Positions 9,937 to 19,365 of a stretch of 64,000 nucleotides of DNA are shown here, piece after piece (within the stretch, counting starts at the first letter, position 1; the number at the start of each line of letters is the position of its first letter). The notes under the pieces were generated by a model, which made no database searches, was not told the origin of the DNA, and saw only the letters and a list, made by a program, of their open reading frames with translations. The translations under genes were made by a program, and so were the position numbers. The stretch is from contig NZ_CP109473.1 of assembly GCF_036227405.1 (NCBI RefSeq), positions 3,038,001 to 3,102,000 of the forward strand, given 5' to 3'. Source of the stretch: Streptomyces sp. NBC_01460. GTDB lineage: Bacteria > Actinomycetota > Actinomycetes > Streptomycetales > Streptomycetaceae.

Positions 9937-11426
9937 TGCCGGACTCCCCCGCCGGACCCCCCGCCCCTCCCATCCCCCTGGCCGAACTGCTGGGCAGGGA
10001 GGAGCTCGGGTTGCGCCGGATCGCCGGTCCTGACCACGCGGATCTGCTCTGGGTGCACACCTCGGAGATGGCCGACCCGTATCCGTATCTGCTCGGCGGG
10101 GAGCTGCTGCTGACCGCCGGCGTCCAGCTGAAGGACGCCGACACCTATGTCGCCCGGCTCGTCCAGGCGGGGGCGTCGGCGCTCGGCTTCGGGGTGGCAC
10201 CGGTCCACGACACGGTGCCGGCGGCCTTGGTGGAGGCGTGCGAGCGGCACGGGCTGCCGCTGCTGGAGGTCCCTCCGGAGACCCGCTTCACGGCGGTCGC
10301 CCGGGCGGTGTGGCGGCTCATGGCGGAGGCGCGCCACCGTGAACTGCGCCGGGTCACCCGGGCCCAGCAGGCCCTGGCGACGGCGGCGGCCCGCCCGGAC
10401 CCGGTACCGGCGGTGCTGCGCCAGCTCGCCGTGCAGCTGGAGGGCCGGGTCGCGCTCCTCACCGCCGACGGCGGGGTGCTGCACGCGGCGGGCGGGCGTA
10501 CGGCACCGGACGTGCAGACGGCACTGGCCCGGCTGGCCCGGGTGGTGGCCCCCGCCGCACCTGCCCCCGCCGCACCGTCCCAGCCCCCTTCCCCCGGCCG
10601 GAAGCCGAGCCCCTCCTCTGCGGCGGAGACCCGGGGAGACACCCATCTGTTCGCGTACGCGCTGGGCGGCGGCCAGGGACTGGCCCTCGCCCTCGCGACC
10701 TCCCGCCGCGACTCCGGCGACCACACCGTCGCGGGGATCGCCGTCGTGCTGCTCTCCCTGCTCACCGCCCCGCACCAGGGCGCCGACGCGGCGGGCCGTT
10801 CGGCCGCGCTCGTACGTCTCCTGCTCGGCGCGTCCCCGCAGGACGTGGCCCCGCTGCTGGGCGACGGCGACTCCTGGACGGTGGTCCACGCCCGCCGCGC
10901 CGACGGCGCCCCCGCCGACCCGCTGAACGCCGGGGCGCTCGGCGCGGCCCTGGGCTCCGCCCTGTCGGACGTGGACCGCGCGACCGTACGGGTCCTGCTC
11001 CCCGGCCCCCACGAGCCGGTGACCCCGCGGCCCGGCTGGACCCTCGGCGTCTCCGAACCGTCCCCGGTCGCCGCCCTGCCCGACGCCGACACCCAGGCGG
11101 CTCGCGCCCTGGGCCACGCGGAGGCGACCCGCGCCCCGCTGAGCACCCACCGCCCCGGCACCGGAGGCCTCGCCGGCCTGGTCCCGGCCGACCGGGCGGA
11201 GGCCCACGCCCGCGCCCTGCTGGCCCCCCTCAACGGGCCCCTGGCCGAGACCCTGCGCTGCTGGCTGAGCCTCCACGGCAGCTGGGACCGCACGGCGGTC
11301 GCCCTCACGGTCCACCGCAACACGGTCCGCCAGCGCATCGCCCGGTGCGCGGCGCTGCTGGACATGGACCTGGACGACATGGACGTACGGACGGAGCTGT
11401 GGTTCGCGCTGCGCTCCTGCCCCTGA
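9936..11426 (+). CDS. PucR-family transcriptional regulator
   Basis: 496 residues from the ATG at 9936; a GTG at 9921 in the same frame is possible. The N-terminal PucR domain (about 12-130) begins PLAELLGREELGLRRIAGPD and includes ELLLTAGVQL. The C-terminus holds the CdaR/PucR-type helix-turn-helix, LRCWLSLHGSWDRTAVALTV then HRNTVRQRI. The family senses purine breakdown products, amino acids or polyamines and often activates neighbouring catabolic genes. It is divergent from the symporter - ureohydrolase - thiamine-diphosphate enzyme operon and is the evident candidate to control it. The middle third is a low-complexity Pro/Ala linker and a GAF-like region. Confidence 0.88.
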   Translation: MPDSPAGPPAPPIPLAELLGREELGLRRIAGPDHADLLWVHTSEMADPYPYLLGGELLLTAGVQLKDADTYVARLVQAGASALGFGVAPVHDTVPAALVEACERHGLPLLEVPPETRFTAVARAVWRLMAEARHRELRRVTRAQQALATAAARPDPVPAVLRQLAVQLEGRVALLTADGGVLHAAGGRTAPDVQTALARLARVVAPAAPAPAAPSQPPSPGRKPSPSSAAETRGDTHLFAYALGGGQGLALALATSRRDSGDHTVAGIAVVLLSLLTAPHQGADAAGRSAALVRLLLGASPQDVAPLLGDGDSWTVVHARRADGAPADPLNAGALGAALGSALSDVDRATVRVLLPGPHEPVTPRPGWTLGVSEPSPVAALPDADTQAARALGHAEATRAPLSTHRPGTGGLAGLVPADRAEAHARALLAPLNGPLAETLRCWLSLHGSWDRTAVALTVHRNTVRQRIARCAALLDMDLDDMDVRTELWFALRSCP

Positions 11427-11525
11427 GGGCCGTCCCCCTCCTCCGTGCCACGGCGCGCGGAATGTATCCGCCGTGTATGCCCGCCCCCTTGAATCGCCGG
11501 GTCACCCGACGACAAGGGGAGAACC

Positions 11526-12101
11526 ATGCACAGGAATGTCCGCCGCACCCTGACCACCCTGAGCGCGTTCGCAGCCGTCATGGTCACCGGTCCGGCCGCC
11601 GTCGCGGCGCCGGTCGTGAACGCGTCGGAGGCCGCCGTGGCCGCACGGCCCGCCTTCAAGATGCCCTTCGAGTGCGGCCAGACGTGGCTCGGCAGCAACT
11701 GGTCGGGGCACAGCCCCGCGCACTCCATCGACTGGAACCACTACGACGCGAACGGCAATCCGGACGACACCGGCCGCAGGGTGTTCGCCAGCGCCGGTGG
11801 GACGGTCCTCGACTCGTACTACTCCACGACCAGTGGGTACGGGAACACGATAGTCATCGGCCACGGGGGCGGCTGGCAGACGCGTTACGCCCATCTGCAG
11901 ACGCGTTCGGTGCAGGCGGGGGACACCGTCGCCGTGGGGCAGAAGATCGGTGAGGTCGGCAACACGTCCGCCCTCTACGACCTCTCTCCCCACCTGCACT
12001 ACGAGCAGAAGCTCGACGGAGCGGTCGTCGTCGCGGTCGTCCAGGGAGTGACGTGGGGCGACTACCTCAAGCGCAACCAGGTCAGCAACAACAGATGCTG
12101 A
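11526..12101 (+). CDS. Secreted M23 (LytM-type) metallopeptidase
   Basis: 191 residues, ATG preceded by AAGGGGAG. Residues 1-28 form a signal peptide ending VAAP. The mature domain carries the M23 zinc and catalytic residues: HSIDW (His-x3-Asp pattern), HLQT and SPHLHYE. Such enzymes cut peptide cross-links or glycyl bonds in peptidoglycan outside the membrane. It is short: a bare catalytic domain with no cell-wall-binding module, so it may be a soluble hydrolase or an antagonist of other bacteria. It lies alone, convergent with the SARP gene across a strong hairpin. The two extra cysteines (FECGQ and the C-terminal Cys) may form a disulfide. Confidence 0.9.
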   Translation: MHRNVRRTLTTLSAFAAVMVTGPAAVAAPVVNASEAAVAARPAFKMPFECGQTWLGSNWSGHSPAHSIDWNHYDANGNPDDTGRRVFASAGGTVLDSYYSTTSGYGNTIVIGHGGGWQTRYAHLQTRSVQAGDTVAVGQKIGEVGNTSALYDLSPHLHYEQKLDGAVVVAVVQGVTWGDYLKRNQVSNNRC

Positions 12102-12150
12102 CGCGCCTCCTGATGCCGGCGGGAGGACGTGCCACCACCCGGTGAGCTCG

Positions 12151-12204
12151 GTGCGGGGGTGCGGGGGTGGCGGCGGCCACTCCCGCACCCCCCCACCCCC
12201 GCAC
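12151..12204. terminator. Bidirectional hairpin between the M23 and SARP genes
   Basis: GTGCGGGGGTG (12151-12161) pairs perfectly with CACCCCCGCAC (12194-12204), and the inner G-rich and C-rich tracts can extend the stem. It sits between two convergent stop codons (12101 and 12219) and would stop transcription from both sides. Confidence 0.65.
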
Positions 12205-12218
12205 CCGCGCACCGGTGC

Positions 12219-15110
12219 TCACCGCATCGAGCGGAGCCTGGCGTCCACCAGACCCGCCTCGGCGGGTACGTCCAGCCGGTGCCAGGTCGCCAGGGAACGG
12301 CGGAAGTAGTGCCGCGCGGTCTGCTTGCGGCCGGTCGCGTCGTGCAACTCGCCCAGCAGGCAGGCCACCCGGGCCTCGGCGCGGCGGTCACCGAGCTGCT
12401 GCTGCACGGCGAGCGCCCCGATCAGCAGCGCCGAGGCCTCGCCGGCGTCGCCCTGGCGCAGGCAGAGTTCCGCGATGCTCTGCTGCACGTAAGCCGCACA
12501 GTGCAGGTCGGCCAGCTCGTCGAAGATGCCGAGGGCACGCTCCAGTTCACCGCGCGCCGTCCGCGGCTCGCCGCGCAGTTCGTGCAGCACGGCGATCCTT
12601 CGGCGCACCTGTGCCTCACGGTGCCGGTCCCCGACGGCACGGGACAGTTCCAGGGCCCCACGCAGCCAGCCGGCGGCGGTCTCCGGGTCCTTGCGCTCCA
12701 GCCAGACGGAGGCGATCGCGTTGCGTGCCACCGCCTCGCCGTGCCGGTCGCCCGCCGCGGCGAAGTCCTGGAGCGCGTCGGTGAACATGCCCAGCGCGGT
12801 GCCGAGTTCGCCCACGACCCGGTGGACCGATCCGGAGCCCACCGCGGCGACCGCCGTCCCCGTCGGGTGGCCGAGCCCGGCGAAGAGCTTGCGGGCACGC
12901 TCGAAGGACGTGAACGCGTCCGCGTACCGGTCCTGGTAGAGGTGGAGCTGCCCGAGGTTGCGCAGCAGGGCTGCCGCCCGGACGTCGTCGTGACGCGGCA
13001 TGGCGTCGAGTGCGAGCCGGTGGGTCCGCAGCCAGTCCCCGTAGTAGCCGCGCATGTCGAAGAAGCCGGCCAGCTCGATCGCGAGGTCGGCCGCCCGGTC
13101 GGTCCGGCCGAGCCGGACGGCGGCGTCGACGGCGGCCACGAGGTTGCGGTGCTCGCTCTCGAACCAGTCCACGGGCCTGGCGCGCACCACGGGGGCGACA
13201 TCGCGGGCCGGTCCCTCCGGCAGGTCCTGCTCGTCGGGTTCGCCCAGCACACCGAGGAAGCGGGTGGGCATGGCGGCGTTGGCGGTGCGGGCGAGAGCGA
13301 CGAGCGCGTCGATGACCCGGAGGCGACGCCGCAGCCGCGTCTCCTGGTTCTCCGTCAGCGCCAGTTCCCTGGCGTAGGAGCGCAGCAGATCGTGCATGCG
13401 GTAGCGGTTCAGACCGAGATCGTCCCTGCCGACGACCTCGACGAGGTGCTCGTCGAGCAAGGTCTCCAGCCCTCCGGCCGCCTCACCGTCGCACCCCGTC
13501 GCGACGGCCACGAGCCAGCCCGGGACGGCGTCGTCGGGCAGGTCGCCGAACGTACGGAAGGCGTGGGCGGCGGGCTCGGGCAGATGGCGGTAGCTGAGTT
13601 CGGCACTGGCGCGCACCTCCAGTTCACCGGAGCGGACCGCCCCGAGCCGCCCGCGCTCGTCGCGCAGCGAGTCGGCCAGCGTGCCCACGCTCCACCCCGG
13701 CCGGTTGACCAGCCGTGCGGCCGCGATCCGCACCGCCAGCGGGAGTGATCCGCACTCGGCCAGGACACGGTCGGCATCGGCGCCCTCCCGGCGCAGCCGG
13801 TCCGCTCCGACGACGGCCCCGAACAGGGCGCGGGCGTCGTCGTGCCGCATCAGCCCGAGCGGGCAGGCGTACGCGGGCAGCCCGGGCATCCGGCGCCGGG
13901 AGCTGACCAGCACCGCCGAGCCGCCCGTACCGGGGAGCAGGGGGCTCACCTGCGCGCTCCCCAGGGCGTCGTCGAGCACGACGAGGAAGCGCCGCTGCGC
14001 CAGCCGGGAGCGGAACATCGCGGCACGTTCGCCCTGCTCACCGGGGATCGCGCTGTCGATGACCCCGAGTCCGCGCAGCATCTCCGCCAGGACGTCCGCC
14101 GGCGCGCGGGGGCACTCGCTCGTCCCGGCCAGGTCGACGAAGAGCTGACCGTCGGGGAACGCGTCACGCACCCGGTGGGCGACATGGACGACCAGCGTCG
14201 ACTTCCCGGCCCCCGGCGGTCCCGACACCGCCGCGACCACGGGCTGCCGTCCGGCGGTGGACAACAGCGCCTCCAGGTCGGCGACCTCGACGGCGCGGCC
14301 GGTGAAGTCGGGGATGTCCATGGGCAGCTGGCGGACGGGAACGGGCGGCAGCGGGCGGCGGCGCCCGGTGTAGCCGTTGACCTCGGCGCCGATGGCCCGC
14401 AGGGACGCGCTCGGCGCGATCCCGAGCTCGGCGGCGATCACCCGCTCCGCCTCGGCGTACGCGGACCGCGCCTCGGCGCCACGGCCCGCGTCGTGCAACG
14501 CGTGCACGAGCATCCGCCACAGGTCCTCCCGCAGGGGGCTCTCGGCCAGCCGCGACCGCAGCCCGGAGACCAGGTGGGCGTAGTCCCCGAGCCGGAGCCG
14601 TAACTCCAGACACTCGTCCGCCGCGACCGACCGCAGCCCGTCCATGCGCGCGACGGCCGGGTCCCAGACCACACTGGAGGGCACGTCCTGGAGCACCCCG
14701 CCGCGCCAGAGACCCAGGGCCGATTCGTAACCGCGCAGCGCGGTGGCGTCCTCGCCGCGGTCGCGGGCGGCGCGGGCCGCCGCGAGCCGCTGCTCGAAAC
14801 ACGTCATGTCCAATGCGCCGGGCGCGACGTCCAAGGAGTACCCGGCGGGCTCGGTACGCAGACCGCCGACCGCGCCGGACGGCAGCAGCCCACGCAGCGT
14901 CCGTACGTAGGTGCGCACGTTGGCGACCGCGGACCGCGGGGCGCCACCGGGCCAGAGGACCTCCGTCAGGAGGTCCAGCGAGACGAAACCGTTCGGCTGG
15001 AGCAGCAGCGTCGCCAGTACGGCCCTGGGCTTGGCCCCGCCGATCCGTACCGGCACACCGTGCGCCTTCACCTGGAGCGGCCCCAGGACCCCGAATGTCG
15101 GCTCCCCCAC
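12219..15110 (-). CDS. SARP-family regulator with NB-ARC and TPR domains (AfsR-like), containing a TTA codon
   Basis: 963 residues, GTG start at 15110 with a weak ribosome site. The N-terminus (1-95) is the OmpR-type winged helix of Streptomyces antibiotic regulatory proteins (FGVLGPLQVKAHG, then VLATLLLQPNGFVS), followed by a bacterial transcriptional activation domain (about 100-245). An NB-ARC ATPase follows, Walker A GPPGAGKST near 296 and LVVLDDALGS downstream, then a TPR-rich C-terminal third. Length and order match AfsR, a global activator of secondary metabolism that is phosphorylated by serine/threonine kinases. Codon 170 (complement 14601-14603) is TTA, the rare leucine codon read by bldA tRNA. 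No biosynthetic cluster adjoins it, so its targets may be elsewhere. Confidence 0.9.
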   Translation of the reverse strand: MGEPTFGVLGPLQVKAHGVPVRIGGAKPRAVLATLLLQPNGFVSLDLLTEVLWPGGAPRSAVANVRTYVRTLRGLLPSGAVGGLRTEPAGYSLDVAPGALDMTCFEQRLAAARAARDRGEDATALRGYESALGLWRGGVLQDVPSSVVWDPAVARMDGLRSVAADECLELRLRLGDYAHLVSGLRSRLAESPLREDLWRMLVHALHDAGRGAEARSAYAEAERVIAAELGIAPSASLRAIGAEVNGYTGRRRPLPPVPVRQLPMDIPDFTGRAVEVADLEALLSTAGRQPVVAAVSGPPGAGKSTLVVHVAHRVRDAFPDGQLFVDLAGTSECPRAPADVLAEMLRGLGVIDSAIPGEQGERAAMFRSRLAQRRFLVVLDDALGSAQVSPLLPGTGGSAVLVSSRRRMPGLPAYACPLGLMRHDDARALFGAVVGADRLRREGADADRVLAECGSLPLAVRIAAARLVNRPGWSVGTLADSLRDERGRLGAVRSGELEVRASAELSYRHLPEPAAHAFRTFGDLPDDAVPGWLVAVATGCDGEAAGGLETLLDEHLVEVVGRDDLGLNRYRMHDLLRSYARELALTENQETRLRRRLRVIDALVALARTANAAMPTRFLGVLGEPDEQDLPEGPARDVAPVVRARPVDWFESEHRNLVAAVDAAVRLGRTDRAADLAIELAGFFDMRGYYGDWLRTHRLALDAMPRHDDVRAAALLRNLGQLHLYQDRYADAFTSFERARKLFAGLGHPTGTAVAAVGSGSVHRVVGELGTALGMFTDALQDFAAAGDRHGEAVARNAIASVWLERKDPETAAGWLRGALELSRAVGDRHREAQVRRRIAVLHELRGEPRTARGELERALGIFDELADLHCAAYVQQSIAELCLRQGDAGEASALLIGALAVQQQLGDRRAEARVACLLGELHDATGRKQTARHYFRRSLATWHRLDVPAEAGLVDARLRSMR

Positions 15111-15296
15111 CGCGCGCCCCCGTGAGTATCGGCAACTGCGGTGCAGCGTAACGATGTTCGAAGTCCGTCGACGTGAATTCCGGGTGACGGCACCCGCTCG
15201 ATACGGCCCCGCGTCCGGTCGGCGAAAACGCAGACCCCGGTGCTCCGCCTTCCCCCGCCCGCCGATGAGGGAGGGATCAGGCCGAGGTGGCCCTGC

Positions 15297-15779
15297 TCAG
15301 GCCTGCCCCGGCGAGCACGCCGGTGCGGTGCCGCTCCTGTCGGGCCTCAGGGACATCCGCACCAGGCTTCCCGACTCACTGATCAACAGCTCCGGCACAT
15401 GGTCCTCGTAGAACCGGATCTGCCCGATCACCCCCTCGGTGGCGGAGTGCCGCGCCAACTGCTCCAGGAGCGGATCGAGGTCGGGGAGCGACTCCGCGTG
15501 CACCTCCTGGCGTGCGGTGAGAGCCCACCCCGCGCCGGTCCGGTGCAGCTCGCCGGTCAGCAGACCGCCGATGCGCGCCGCCGGTCCGCGCTCGGCGAGG
15601 AGGGGGAACACGTCGTCCACCAGGGCCATTTCCTCCGCAGGGCCACCCGCCGTCGCTCCGGACGGCCCGCCGCCCGCCCCGGGAGCGGTGCCGAGGTGCC
15701 ACCTCAGCTCGTCCACGAGCGCGTCCGGCACCGTGGCGCGGAGGTTCAGCGCGAGGTCAACTGCGTACATGTCACCCAT
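15297..15779 (-). CDS. Conserved-looking protein of unknown function, 160 residues
   Basis: Start taken at the ATG at 15779 (MGDMYAVDLALNLRATVPDA); a second ATG three codons on is equally possible, and the ribosome site is weak for both. The sequence is acidic and soluble with no signal peptide or membrane helix. It reads like a small alpha/beta protein: an amphipathic N-terminus, a Gly/Ala linker near residue 40 and a C-terminal part (EGVIGQIRFYEDHVPELLIS). I recognise no catalytic motif. It precedes, in the same direction, the SARP gene, but 186 bases separate them, so it need not be part of the same transcript. Confidence 0.6.
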   Translation of the reverse strand: MGDMYAVDLALNLRATVPDALVDELRWHLGTAPGAGGGPSGATAGGPAEEMALVDDVFPLLAERGPAARIGGLLTGELHRTGAGWALTARQEVHAESLPDLDPLLEQLARHSATEGVIGQIRFYEDHVPELLISESGSLVRMSLRPDRSGTAPACSPGQA

Positions 15780-15885
15780 ACCCGCAGCGTATGCGGGCGC
15801 GGTGGGCGGGAGACATACGGCCGACCGCCCAGGGAAGAACTCCCGCGTTCCCTCCCGTCCGGCCGGCAGGACGCGGACACCGTCC

Positions 15886-16380
15886 TCAGACCCCGGCGGT
15901 GCAGAACACGCAGCCCTCCCAGAACGGCAGCGCGCCCAGCACCCGGTGGCGTACGCACGAGGTCGTCGCGGCCTCGTGCGTACCCGGCAGGACACCCGCG
16001 TCGCTTCGCGCGGTCGCAGGGGCGAACGCCTCCACCATCGCCCGGTACGTACGCAGGTACCCCTCGGCGTGGGGCGGCTCGTACGTCAGCTCCTCCCACC
16101 GGTGGCGGGTCAGGGCCAGATCGAGGACGCGCAGCAGGAAGTCCTTGGCGGCGGCCCGCTCCTGCGGCGTGTCCCCCCAGTCGAGCTCCGCCAGGTCGAA
16201 GCCGACCACGCCACGCCCCATCACGTTCTGGTCCTGGAGCGTCAGCAGAGCGGCGAAGCGGAAGTCCCACAGCTCGCGGGCCAGCGTGGACACGGCGAGC
16301 ATCAGCACGTCCACGAAGACCTCGGTGCCGCCGTTGGACATGCTCAGGTGCCGGCCGCCCTCTCCGTGAAACACGTTCAT
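15886..16380 (-). CDS. Hypothetical protein, 164 residues, cysteine pair near the C-terminus
   Basis: ATG at 16380; a second in-frame ATG at 16341 is possible because neither has a clear ribosome site. The chain is soluble and acidic (ELWDFRFAALLTLQDQNVMG, AELDWGDTPQERAAAKDFLL) with predicted helices throughout and a terminal GCVFC pair that could bind a metal or form a disulfide. No family was recognised. It lies 106 bases upstream of the 160-residue gene and points the same way; the two may share a transcript. Confidence 0.55.
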   Translation of the reverse strand: MNVFHGEGGRHLSMSNGGTEVFVDVLMLAVSTLARELWDFRFAALLTLQDQNVMGRGVVGFDLAELDWGDTPQERAAAKDFLLRVLDLALTRHRWEELTYEPPHAEGYLRTYRAMVEAFAPATARSDAGVLPGTHEAATTSCVRHRVLGALPFWEGCVFCTAGV

Positions 16381-16539
16381 GGCCCGAGAGTAGAGCGGGA
16401 GGAGGCCACGGCGGGCCAGGCTCCGCGCAAGGCCCGTGGCCCACCCGCCGACGCTGCGGGTGGACCCCCTGGCGGCCCCCGGTCCCCGTGGTTCCGGCGG
16501 CCTCCAGGAGGTCGGACCTCGTCTCTCGCTACGGCCTGA

Positions 16540-18681
16540 TCAGCAGAGGCAGGGCTCCGACTCCCAACCCAGGCCGCCCACGCCGCTCCGCAGCGCCCCC
16601 GCGTACGCCTGCACCTCGTCGACGTCACCGTGCAGGTATTCGCCCCAGCCGTCACCGGCCTTGGCCCGGCCGATCTGGAGGGCACCCTCGCTGTGCCAGC
16701 CGTCGCTGAGGGTCGTGGTGGCATCAGTGTTGGTCTGGCCGTCGAGGTAGAGCTTGATCGTGTCGGCCCCGTCGTCATAGACGACAGCGAGACGGTGACC
16801 CTGCCCCACCCCGCCATCGGCTCCCTTGACCCAGGACACCACCTTCTCGGGGGCTCCGGCCTCGTCCTTCACCGGCATCACCAACTGCCAGGTACGTGTG
16901 GACGGCTCGTAGCGCACCTTGAACGCGTCGGTGTGCTCACCAGCCTGCGAAAGCACGGTCATCGGATGGGCCGGCGCGGATTCCGCGAGGCGCACGACGA
17001 CGCCGAGAGTGAAGCTGTCCGCCGTGTCCACGACGGGCCCGTCGGTAGCGGCGTACCCCGTCTCGCCGTCGAGGCTCAGATGCCCCTCGCCGACGAGCGG
17101 AAGGGGCACGGGCTCGCAGTCCGGGTCGGCCTCCGGGAGGCAGGAGCCCTCGGGGATCCGGTAGACCGAAGCGCCGGGACCGAGCCGGAGCGGAGCGCCG
17201 CCCGACTGCTCGGGGGTCGCTCCGTCCACGGCGTCCGACATCGACCAGTGGCCGAGCAGCTTCGGCTTGCGCAAGGCCAGCTCGGCCACCTCGTCCGGCA
17301 CGACGACCCGGTCGTGGACCTGCACGTCGCCGATGTCGCCGTGCCATCGGTCGCGGTAGCCGGCGGCGCCACGAGCGCGTCCGACCTGGAACGCACCGGG
17401 CGCCTCGGCCGGAGACACCTCGGCCGGTACGCCGACCTCGGCACCGTTGACGTAGAGATGCGAACGACCTGTCTCGGCGTCGTACAGCCCCAGGAGATGG
17501 GCCCATTCCCCTGTCTCGGGCGCACCGCCGGACACCTGCTCACCGCCGATCGCGAACGACCAGGCGGGACCCCCGTCACCGCTGCGCAGGCCCAGGGTGA
17601 AGCCGGGCTTTCCGTCCGCGTCCTGACTGACGACGGTCATGGCCCGGCCGGTCTCGGCGGGCCGCACCCAGGCACTGGCCGCGAAGGACTTCCGGATGTC
17701 GACGGCCGGGGCGCCGGTCGTGAGGAAGCCGTGCCCACTGCCGTCGAAGCTCGCGGTGGCGGAGGCCCCGGTGCCCGAGGGTGCCGAGCCACCGAACGTC
17801 ACGCCCGTACCGGCGCTTGCGGCGGTCCCGGTCTCCGCGGCGGCGGTGCGGGAGCCCGCCGGGTCGTCCAGCTTCCAGCGGGCGACCGGGGCACGCCCGG
17901 ACTTCACGTAGAACCTGTACCGCGACTCCCCACTGCTCCGCCCGGACCGGTCGATCGCGCGGACCGTCAGGGTGTTGGGCCCGTCCATGAGCGGCAGGTA
18001 GGACAGGGTCGCGGCGGCACCAGGGCTCTCGGCTTCGGCGGTCCCGTACGGCCCACCGGTGAAGTTGTACCTGTACGACACCACGTCGTCGGAGGGCGAG
18101 TCCATGGTGAAGGTGCCGTAGACGCCCACCCCGTCCACCCAGAGCACGTCTTCGGGGTATTCGGGGGAACTGATGGTCGCCTTCTCGGGGCTCACGTCGT
18201 CGACGACGAACGAGCAGACCGACCCCTCGTCTTCATCGCTCCACGGTGAGGTCGCCTTGCCGTCGTCGGCGCGCACGCGCCAGGAGACGACGGTGTTCGC
18301 CGGGACGTCGTCCGGCATCCTCCAGTAGAAGTTCGACCCGGACGACAGGGTGATGGAGGTGTACGTACGACGCTGCTCGGCACCTGCCGTGTCTGTCCAC
18401 CAGGCCTCGAACTCGGCGGTGACAGAGCTGTATTCGGACGGCTGGTTGTCCGCCTCCGGGTCGTACAGCTTGGCACTCAGCCTGGGGACCTGTGAGACAT
18501 ACGGTGTCTCGTCGGCGGTCGCGCAAGGCTCCTGCTCCGACTGAAGGTCCTGGACCAGCGGCTGCTCCGGCGGCAGGTTGTCCATCGCGTACGCCGTGCC
18601 GGATGCCGTGGCCAGCAACGCCCCCACGCAGCCGGCCACCACCATCCGTCTGTGTCTTGTCATACGTCCGGACCTGTTCAT
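16540..18681 (-). CDS. Secreted protein with two LamG/concanavalin-like domains
   Basis: 713 residues. The ATG at 18681 follows GGGGAGGGGC; the frame is open further upstream but that start would place 33 residues before the signal. Residues 1-34 are a signal peptide (RRMVVAGCVGALLATASGTA). Next come two Ig/fibronectin-like stretches (about 50-260: EFEAWWTD, VSWRVRADDGKA, YRYNFTGGP), then two laminin-G-like jelly rolls, each with the typical ASFDGSGHGF / LSLDGETGYA and HLLGLYD-type strands (about 280-490 and 500-705). Such proteins bind or help degrade polysaccharide outside the cell; no catalytic motif is visible. It ends with a Cys-rich tail (EPCLC). The gene stands alone. Confidence 0.82.
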   Translation of the reverse strand: MNRSGRMTRHRRMVVAGCVGALLATASGTAYAMDNLPPEQPLVQDLQSEQEPCATADETPYVSQVPRLSAKLYDPEADNQPSEYSSVTAEFEAWWTDTAGAEQRRTYTSITLSSGSNFYWRMPDDVPANTVVSWRVRADDGKATSPWSDEDEGSVCSFVVDDVSPEKATISSPEYPEDVLWVDGVGVYGTFTMDSPSDDVVSYRYNFTGGPYGTAEAESPGAAATLSYLPLMDGPNTLTVRAIDRSGRSSGESRYRFYVKSGRAPVARWKLDDPAGSRTAAAETGTAASAGTGVTFGGSAPSGTGASATASFDGSGHGFLTTGAPAVDIRKSFAASAWVRPAETGRAMTVVSQDADGKPGFTLGLRSGDGGPAWSFAIGGEQVSGGAPETGEWAHLLGLYDAETGRSHLYVNGAEVGVPAEVSPAEAPGAFQVGRARGAAGYRDRWHGDIGDVQVHDRVVVPDEVAELALRKPKLLGHWSMSDAVDGATPEQSGGAPLRLGPGASVYRIPEGSCLPEADPDCEPVPLPLVGEGHLSLDGETGYAATDGPVVDTADSFTLGVVVRLAESAPAHPMTVLSQAGEHTDAFKVRYEPSTRTWQLVMPVKDEAGAPEKVVSWVKGADGGVGQGHRLAVVYDDGADTIKLYLDGQTNTDATTTLSDGWHSEGALQIGRAKAGDGWGEYLHGDVDEVQAYAGALRSGVGGLGWESEPCLC

Positions 18682-18780
18682 ATGCCCCTCCCCTGTCCGC
18701 ACTTGCGGCTCGTGATCACACGAGCCGCCTGAAGCTAACAGAGAGCACCGACAGCGCCGAAGCGGTTTACTGCCGCCCAC

Positions 18781-19341
18781 TCACGCCCCGCTGCGGACCC
18801 GATTCAGCCGGAGTGCCGAGACGAGGAAGAACACGCCTCCGAGGAAGGCGTAGCCGGCGAGGTTCACGAGGGTCGGATCGCCGCTTCCGGCCTGCGCGCC
18901 GAACGACGCGCCGGCCAGCACGGAGATGGCGCCGCTGATGATCATCGGCCACTGGCCGCCCAGTGACCGGCGAACGGCACCCGCGACGAGTTGGACGATC
19001 CCGGAGGCGACAGCCCAGGCTCCCCAGACCCGGAGGACGTCCGGGATGCCGGATGTGGCGGCGACCGCCAAGCCGAGCACGGCCAGCGAGCTGATCGCGA
19101 TGTTCACGCACAGGGCCGGTGCCGTACCGCCGTTCGCCTTCGCGGAGCGGACGTCGACGATCGCCGCCGCGACATCGAACAAGGGATAGACGACCAGGAG
19201 CGTCACGCTCACCGGCCCCAGGGTGTCGGCGGTCGCGAACAGGAGGCCGGCCCAGACTGCCGCGAACGCGAAGCGCACGAGGTACAGCGTGCGCAGGGTC
19301 GCGGGAACGCTGGGGGACGTCGTGCTGACGAGAGTGTCCAC
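18781..19341 (-). CDS. DUF308/HdeD-like multi-pass membrane protein
   Basis: 186 residues from the GTG at 19341 (GAAAGG upstream). It consists of about six hydrophobic helices in pairs (LYLVRFAFAAVWAGLLFATA, VSVTLLVVYPLFDVAAAIVD, SLAVLGLAVAAT, WGAWAVASGIVQLVAGAV and a C-terminal pair), the layout of DUF308 proteins linked in enterobacteria to acid resistance. It is divergent from a TetR gene, and its promoter region has three copies of the same candidate operator, so it is most likely the main target of that repressor. Its role in Streptomyces is unknown. Confidence 0.75.
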   Translation of the reverse strand: MDTLVSTTSPSVPATLRTLYLVRFAFAAVWAGLLFATADTLGPVSVTLLVVYPLFDVAAAIVDVRSAKANGGTAPALCVNIAISSLAVLGLAVAATSGIPDVLRVWGAWAVASGIVQLVAGAVRRSLGGQWPMIISGAISVLAGASFGAQAGSGDPTLVNLAGYAFLGGVFFLVSALRLNRVRSGA

Positions 19342-19365
19342 GAGGGTGCCTTTCGGTGAGGGCCC

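Noticed and set aside
8117..10033. A 638-codon + strand frame across the agmatinase and symporter genes
   Set aside because: Shadow of the two leftward genes, which carry clear family motifs; its product is low-complexity and His/Asp-rich.
12129..13748. A 539-codon + strand frame opposite the SARP regulator
   Set aside because: Antisense to a protein with NB-ARC and TPR features; no ribosome site or known domain.
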